A DNA stretch of 64,000 bases from Propionibacteriaceae bacterium UBA7704. Lineage in GTDB: Bacteria; Actinomycetota; Actinomycetes; Propionibacteriales; Propionibacteriaceae. A program made the position numbers and the translations under genes. Within the stretch, counting starts at the first letter, position 1. Every line of letters starts with the position of its first letter. Below the pieces are notes generated by a model. It was not told where the DNA came from, did not search any database, and saw nothing but the letters and a program-made list of their open reading frames with translations. The stretch covers positions 1 through 64,000 of the forward strand of contig DLGC01000015.1 in assembly GCA_002482525.1 (NCBI GenBank). The letters are read 5' to 3'. Below are positions 59,774 through 64,000 of this stretch, piece by piece.

Positions 59774-61249
59774 ATGGTTACGAAAGAGCAAACAACACCT
59801 GAACGCGCCGCCACAATGTGGGTGGTCGCGGGTTGGGTGTTGATCGCCGTCGCTGTGATGCTGGCGGTGCTCGCCGGCTGGATCCGCTATCACTTCGGCA
59901 CCGTGACTTTCGAGCAGATCGTCAACAACCTTCCCGGTGGCGGCGGTGGCACGGTAGGCAACCCGACCTTGGCCACCGAAGGCTTGGTCGTGGTGATCAT
60001 CATCCCGGTGGTAGTGGTCGCGGTGATCGCGCTGCTGGTGGCACGACTCAAAGGCCACCTGGTGACCAAACGTCGCGCGAAGTGGGTGCCGACGGTCGCA
60101 GTACTGGCAGCGCTCAGCGTTCTGCTGACCGTCGCCGGCGTGCCACAGTTCGCCATCGCACAACTCAACGGGCAGACCATCGCTCCCTACTACGTCATTC
60201 CGCAGGTCACTGCAGCGCCGAAGAAGCCGCTGAACCTGATCACGATCTACTTGGAGTCCACCGAGAATACGCTCGGCGATGCCTCGATCATGGGACAGAA
60301 CCTGTTGGCCAACCTGGACCAGGCCACCGCCACAGGGTGGCGCAACGACCGCGGTGTGTCGGTCTACGAGGGCGGCGGCTGGACGATGGCTGGGATCGTC
60401 GGCACCCAATGCGGCATTCCGCTGAAGAACAAGTTGCTGAACGGGTCCTACTCGCTCAACGATTTCGGTGAGACCGTGGACCACTACCTGCCCGGCACCA
60501 CCTGTCTGGGTGATGTGTTGACCGAACAGGGCTACACCAGCGTGTTCCTGGGCGGGGCGGAGAACAACTTCGCCGGCAAGGACACCTACTTCCGAGATCA
60601 CGGGTACGGCACCTTCTACGGACTGGACGAATGGCTGGCCGCCGGTGAGAATCCGTCCGACGTGTCGGAGTGGGGGCTGTCGGACGATCGCATGATCGAC
60701 CATGCGATCACCACCGTCGACCGCTTGCATCGCGCGAGCAAGCCTTTCAATCTGACGATGCTGACCTTGGATACCCACGAGCCGGCGGCGATCTACCCGA
60801 GTTGTCACACCGACGACACCGTGCACATGGCGACCGCCTTCAAGTGCTCGACCAAGGCGGTGGCTCGCTTCCTGAATCACCTCACACGGGCCGGCTATTT
60901 GGACGACACCGTGGTGATGGTGATGGGTGACCACCTCAAGGGCACCGGCGACCACGACGACTACCGGGATGTGCTGCCGAAGGTGAATGGTCGCACCGTG
61001 GTGTTCCGGGTGCACAGCCCGAAGAAGGTGGCGTTCACTCGGGACGAGGTGGATCAGCTCAGCGTGCTGCCGACCACCCTGGAACTGCTCGGCTTCGACA
61101 TTGCTGATGGCCGGGCGGGCGTCGGAGTGTCCTTTGTGGGCAACCACGATCTGACCGGCACCGCACTCGAGCTTCCCACTGAGGAGTACAAGAGCCTGCT
61201 GCGGGCACCGTCCAACTCGTTGTACCGACAGTTCTGGGAACAGCAGTAG
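59774..61249 (+). CDS. LtaS/MdoB-like phosphoglycerol transferase 1
   Basis: 491 residues: three to four membrane helices within residues 15-130, then an extracellular sulfatase-fold domain. Metal and catalytic features are IYLESTENTLGD (Glu), EGGGWTMAGIVGTQCG (Thr nucleophile region), TLDTHEP, and VMGDH (Asp-His, about 395). Would transfer phosphoglycerol or a related group from lipid to a glycan outside the cell. TACTAT lies 10 nt before the ATG. Close paralogue of the next gene. Confidence 0.85.
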   Translation: MVTKEQTTPERAATMWVVAGWVLIAVAVMLAVLAGWIRYHFGTVTFEQIVNNLPGGGGGTVGNPTLATEGLVVVIIIPVVVVAVIALLVARLKGHLVTKRRAKWVPTVAVLAALSVLLTVAGVPQFAIAQLNGQTIAPYYVIPQVTAAPKKPLNLITIYLESTENTLGDASIMGQNLLANLDQATATGWRNDRGVSVYEGGGWTMAGIVGTQCGIPLKNKLLNGSYSLNDFGETVDHYLPGTTCLGDVLTEQGYTSVFLGGAENNFAGKDTYFRDHGYGTFYGLDEWLAAGENPSDVSEWGLSDDRMIDHAITTVDRLHRASKPFNLTMLTLDTHEPAAIYPSCHTDDTVHMATAFKCSTKAVARFLNHLTRAGYLDDTVVMVMGDHLKGTGDHDDYRDVLPKVNGRTVVFRVHSPKKVAFTRDEVDQLSVLPTTLELLGFDIADGRAGVGVSFVGNHDLTGTALELPTEEYKSLLRAPSNSLYRQFWEQQ

Positions 61250-61355
61250 GCAACATCCGAGTGCGGGCGTCGACTGCGCCGGGCTCCGGCGGCCGTTCAG
61301 TTCGTCGAGTCGAGTTCATTGAACCGATTCGGAAATCGGGGTAGCCTCACCCACG

Positions 61356-62825
61356 ATGAGTTCCCGCGAACACCGGTCTCGCCAGCCTCGCAGGGGTGCG
61401 GTCGTCGCGCTGTGGTCGCTGGTCTACCTCGGATTCATGTTGCTGTTCGTTTCTTTCTGGATCAGGGCGAACTTCGGCGCAGTGAGCTTCGAGGAGTTGA
61501 TTGCGAATCTGCCGATCACTCATGGCGGCGGAGTCGGCAACGGCGGCCTGATCGTCACCGCCTCGGCTTACTGGTTCATCCTGCCTGCGTTGTTCACGGG
61601 GATCGTCTATGTGATTCGACGCATGATGCGCCGCCCGATGCCCACCCGACGCCGCCACTGGGTTTACGCCACGGTCTTGGTGGTCATCGGTGCCGTCACG
61701 CTGGCCCTGACGACCGGCATTCCGCGGTATGCCAATGCGGCCATCGCCAACAAGACCTTCGAGCAGTACTACGTGCCGCCGACGGTGTCGGTGTCGCCGG
61801 AGCACCCGAAGAACCTGATCACGATCTACCTGGAATCGGCCGAGTCCTCGCTCGGCGAGGAGAACCTCTTCGGCCGAAACCTCCTGGCAGACCTGGACAC
61901 CGCCACTGCCGACTGGCACAGCTATGAGGGCCTGCGACAGTACTACGGGGGCGGGTGGACCATGGCCGGCATGATCAGCACTCAATGCGGCATTCCGCTG
62001 AAGCATCCGCTGATACATGACCAGCACAAGTCGAACAGCCTGGGCTCCTCGATGGATCACTATCTGCCGAATGCCCGGTGCCTCGGGGACATCCTCGCCG
62101 CACAGGGTTACACGTCGGCCTATCTGGGCGGTGCACCGACGACCTTCGCAGGTAAAGGGCATTTCTATCTCGATCACGGCTACACCACCGATCTGGGTTT
62201 GGAGGACTGGAAAGCCGCCGGGGAACCGGCCGATTACATCTCCGAGTGGGGCCTGTCAGACAGCCACCTGATGGTTCACGCCGAACAGACCGTAGAGCGG
62301 CTGCGGGCTTCCGACAAGCCGTTCAATCTGACAATGATCACCTTGGATACCCACGAGCCGCCCGGGGTGTTCAGCGACTGCCACACCGACGACGCCATGC
62401 CGATGGCTACCTCTGTGGCCTGCTCAATGAAGGCCGTCGCCGGGTTCTTGGAGTATCTGAAAGCGCATCACTATTTGGATGACACCGTTGTGATGGTGAT
62501 GGGAGACCACGAGAAGATGCTCCTCGCAGGCAGCGAGTTCTCCGGTGTCCTCGCAACAGCGCCCGATCATCGCATCGTGATGCGGGTGTGGAGCCCTGCC
62601 CCGGTGAGGTTCACCCGCGCGGACGCCGATCAACTCAGCGTGCTGCCCACCACCCTGGAGCTTCTGGGCTTCTCCGTGCCGGACGGACGCGCTGGGCTGG
62701 GGGTGTCGTTCGTGGGAGACCACCCCGTCACCGGAACCATCCTGGCGCTCCCTACCGCCGATCAGGACGACCTGCTCGATGCGCCGTCCACCCAGCTGTA
62801 TCGGCGCCTGTGGGGCCTGGGCTGA
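61356..62825 (+). CDS. LtaS/MdoB-like phosphoglycerol transferase 2
   Basis: 489 residues with the same layout and motifs as the gene at 59774: IYLESAESSLGE, YGGGWTMAGMISTQCG, TLDTHEPPG, VMVMGDHEK. The tandem duplication suggests related but distinct acceptors. TAGCCT ends 8 nt before the ATG, and an inverted repeat CCGATT-CGGA-AATCGG (61323-61338) lies just upstream of it, a possible operator. Confidence 0.85.
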   Translation: MSSREHRSRQPRRGAVVALWSLVYLGFMLLFVSFWIRANFGAVSFEELIANLPITHGGGVGNGGLIVTASAYWFILPALFTGIVYVIRRMMRRPMPTRRRHWVYATVLVVIGAVTLALTTGIPRYANAAIANKTFEQYYVPPTVSVSPEHPKNLITIYLESAESSLGEENLFGRNLLADLDTATADWHSYEGLRQYYGGGWTMAGMISTQCGIPLKHPLIHDQHKSNSLGSSMDHYLPNARCLGDILAAQGYTSAYLGGAPTTFAGKGHFYLDHGYTTDLGLEDWKAAGEPADYISEWGLSDSHLMVHAEQTVERLRASDKPFNLTMITLDTHEPPGVFSDCHTDDAMPMATSVACSMKAVAGFLEYLKAHHYLDDTVVMVMGDHEKMLLAGSEFSGVLATAPDHRIVMRVWSPAPVRFTRADADQLSVLPTTLELLGFSVPDGRAGLGVSFVGDHPVTGTILALPTADQDDLLDAPSTQLYRRLWGLG

Positions 62826-62950
62826 TTCCTTTGGCGGGCTTGCTGTGGCTTGGGAATTCGAATGCCACGCTTTGACAATTTCGGCGCTCATTGCGCAACG
62901 CCAGCCGATTCAGCGTGTCTTCGCCGTCGACAAGTCGCGACCCGATGCCG

Positions 62951-64000
62951 TTACGGAGCGTACCGTCCGGCCGTCGTCCGAAGATGCTCAGCATGCAGGT
63001 AGATGTCTTGCACGGCATCGATTGGGATGCGGGTTTCTTGCTTCTCCTCGTCGAAGAGGCCGAGGTACTTCTGAGACCGGTTGAAGTGCAATCGACAGAT
63101 CGGCTTGCGATTGTTGTCATCAAGGAGCACCCCGAAGTAGGACTTCGTATCTCGCCCCACGACCCGCGAGTAGTCAACCTCGCTGACCACGATGGCTCTC
63201 ACGATTTGGAACCCTTCAATCTCCTCCAACGTGGTTTCCAGCTCGTTGCTGACTGGCTCAGTCGCAGCTGCATCCGCAGCCACAGCGGGAGCGGCACCAA
63301 CGGCCGGTGCACCGCCCTGGAGAGCAACCTTCAAACGGTCGTTGACACGGTCGTTGATGAACTGAGCGAGTGCCTTCTGGATGATCCCATCAAACAGGTC
63401 ACGCACTTTCACCGTGATGGAGCCTTGATACACCCGCGAGATCAACAGCCGGACAAAGTCGTCCGGGCGCGTCGCGAACAGGTCCCCCAGGCTGCGTTTG
63501 ACGGCACTGACGTACTTCAGCTCTTCGGCAGCCGCCAGAACGGAATCCAAGTCGAACTCGTCCTTCGTGAGCTTCTTCAGCTCGGGAAGGACATACGGGT
63601 CGATATCAGCGAGGTCCAGCCGGAGGAATGGCTGCTCATCCATGATGTTGGACCTGTCCAGATCCGTGAAGAAGTGCCAATCTCGCCCGTTGGTCAGGAC
63701 GGCAATACGCGCATTGGAGACATGGAAATACCGCACAAGTTGACCGGCATGCTCGCGGCGCAGCGGTTCGCCGATCTTCTTCGCCTCGATGAGTATCTGA
63801 ACTCGGCCATCTCTTACGATCGCAAAGTCGATCTTCTCACCGCGCTTGGTTCCGACGTCGCAGACATACTCAGGAACGACCTCGTCTGGATTGAATACGT
63901 CGTAGCCGAGGACTCGCCCGACGAAGGGCATGACGACCGCCGTCTTGGTGGCTTCCTCGGTACCCAACGAAGACTCATAGGATTCGACTTTTGACGCCAA
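62951..64000 (-). CDS. HsdR N-terminal (PD-(D/E)xK) nuclease-domain protein, 5' end at window edge
   Basis: At least 349 residues. The N-terminal domain has the nuclease core KIDFAIVRDGRVQILIEAKK (Asp then Glu-x-Lys, about 57-76) as in type I restriction HsdR-N proteins. The middle is helical, then an Ala/Pro-rich linker, then an about 95-residue C-terminal domain (FQIVRAIVVSEVDYSRVVGR ... LHFNRSQKYLGLFDEE). No helicase is present. The frame begins with TTG at the last bases of the window, so the true start may be outside. It may be a stand-alone nuclease or defence protein. Confidence 0.75.
   Translation of the reverse strand: MASKVESYESSLGTEEATKTAVVMPFVGRVLGYDVFNPDEVVPEYVCDVGTKRGEKIDFAIVRDGRVQILIEAKKIGEPLRREHAGQLVRYFHVSNARIAVLTNGRDWHFFTDLDRSNIMDEQPFLRLDLADIDPYVLPELKKLTKDEFDLDSVLAAAEELKYVSAVKRSLGDLFATRPDDFVRLLISRVYQGSITVKVRDLFDGIIQKALAQFINDRVNDRLKVALQGGAPAVGAAPAVAADAAATEPVSNELETTLEEIEGFQIVRAIVVSEVDYSRVVGRDTKSYFGVLLDDNNRKPICRLHFNRSQKYLGLFDEEKQETRIPIDAVQDIYLHAEHLRTTAGRYAP

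Noticed and set aside
59681..61147. 488-residue open frame on the minus strand
   Set aside because: Antisense to the first LtaS-like gene, His/Val/Gly-rich shadow translation.
1..64000. tRNA or rRNA genes
   Set aside because: None recognised; the integrase therefore is not next to a tRNA attachment site in this window.

Overview
The window is high-GC DNA with dense genes, frequent GTG starts, overlapping ATGA/GTGA/TGATG gene junctions and several promoters that look leaderless (TANNNT followed by 6 nt and then the start codon). With the gene content (MenB, CtaG-type protein, Stealth proteins, actinobacterial-type [NiFe]-hydrogenase and hyp genes, and short repeats related to CCCTTCGACAAGCTCAGGG) this points to an actinobacterium, perhaps a Propionibacteriales member. 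That placement is inference; no rRNA or tRNA gene was seen.

Region 1 (1-10,510) is the right end of an integrated mobile element. It holds a truncated MobF relaxase-helicase; a metal-resistance block (P1B-type ATPase with an unusual SPA membrane motif, MFS exporter, ArsR/SmtB sensor with a complete alpha-5 metal site, CtaG-like protein); a frameshifted MarR remnant; and a terminal xis / xre / integrase module with divergent promoters. The integrase lies against the 3' end of menB, which is probably the attachment site.

Region 2 (11,447-36,935) is a large surface-polysaccharide locus. It has two tandem sulfotransferases, four Stealth-family sugar-phosphate transferases, GT4 and GT2 glycosyltransferases (one GT2/GT-B fusion, one double GT-B protein), a membrane-anchored methyltransferase, GalE-like, WecB and WecC (UDP-ManNAcA), and a WbpA/B/E/D set (UDP-2,3-diacetamido-glucuronic acid). 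The product is predicted to be an acidic, phosphodiester-linked and possibly sulfated glycan.

Region 3 (37,027-42,695) is ordinary chromosome: GDPD, DUF885 peptidase-like protein, MarR regulator, alpha/beta hydrolase, M20 amidohydrolase, and an MmpS-like protein.

Region 4 (42,798-58,929) is a [NiFe]-hydrogenase locus: hyaA-hyaB-cytochrome b, a maturation protease, and a full hypABCDEF set with two copies each of hypA and hypC. Four things stand out. The cytochrome b carries an N-terminal domain resembling a degenerate P-type ATPase nucleotide-binding domain. An orphan large-subunit-like protein has altered motifs. HypF is inflated to about 924 residues by in-frame repeat insertions. An ECF sigma factor with its membrane partner and a pentapeptide-repeat protein are embedded among the hyp genes.

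Region 5 (58,990-64,000) holds an unknown membrane protein, two tandem LtaS/MdoB-like phosphoglycerol transferases, and an HsdR-N-type nuclease-domain protein that reaches the window edge.
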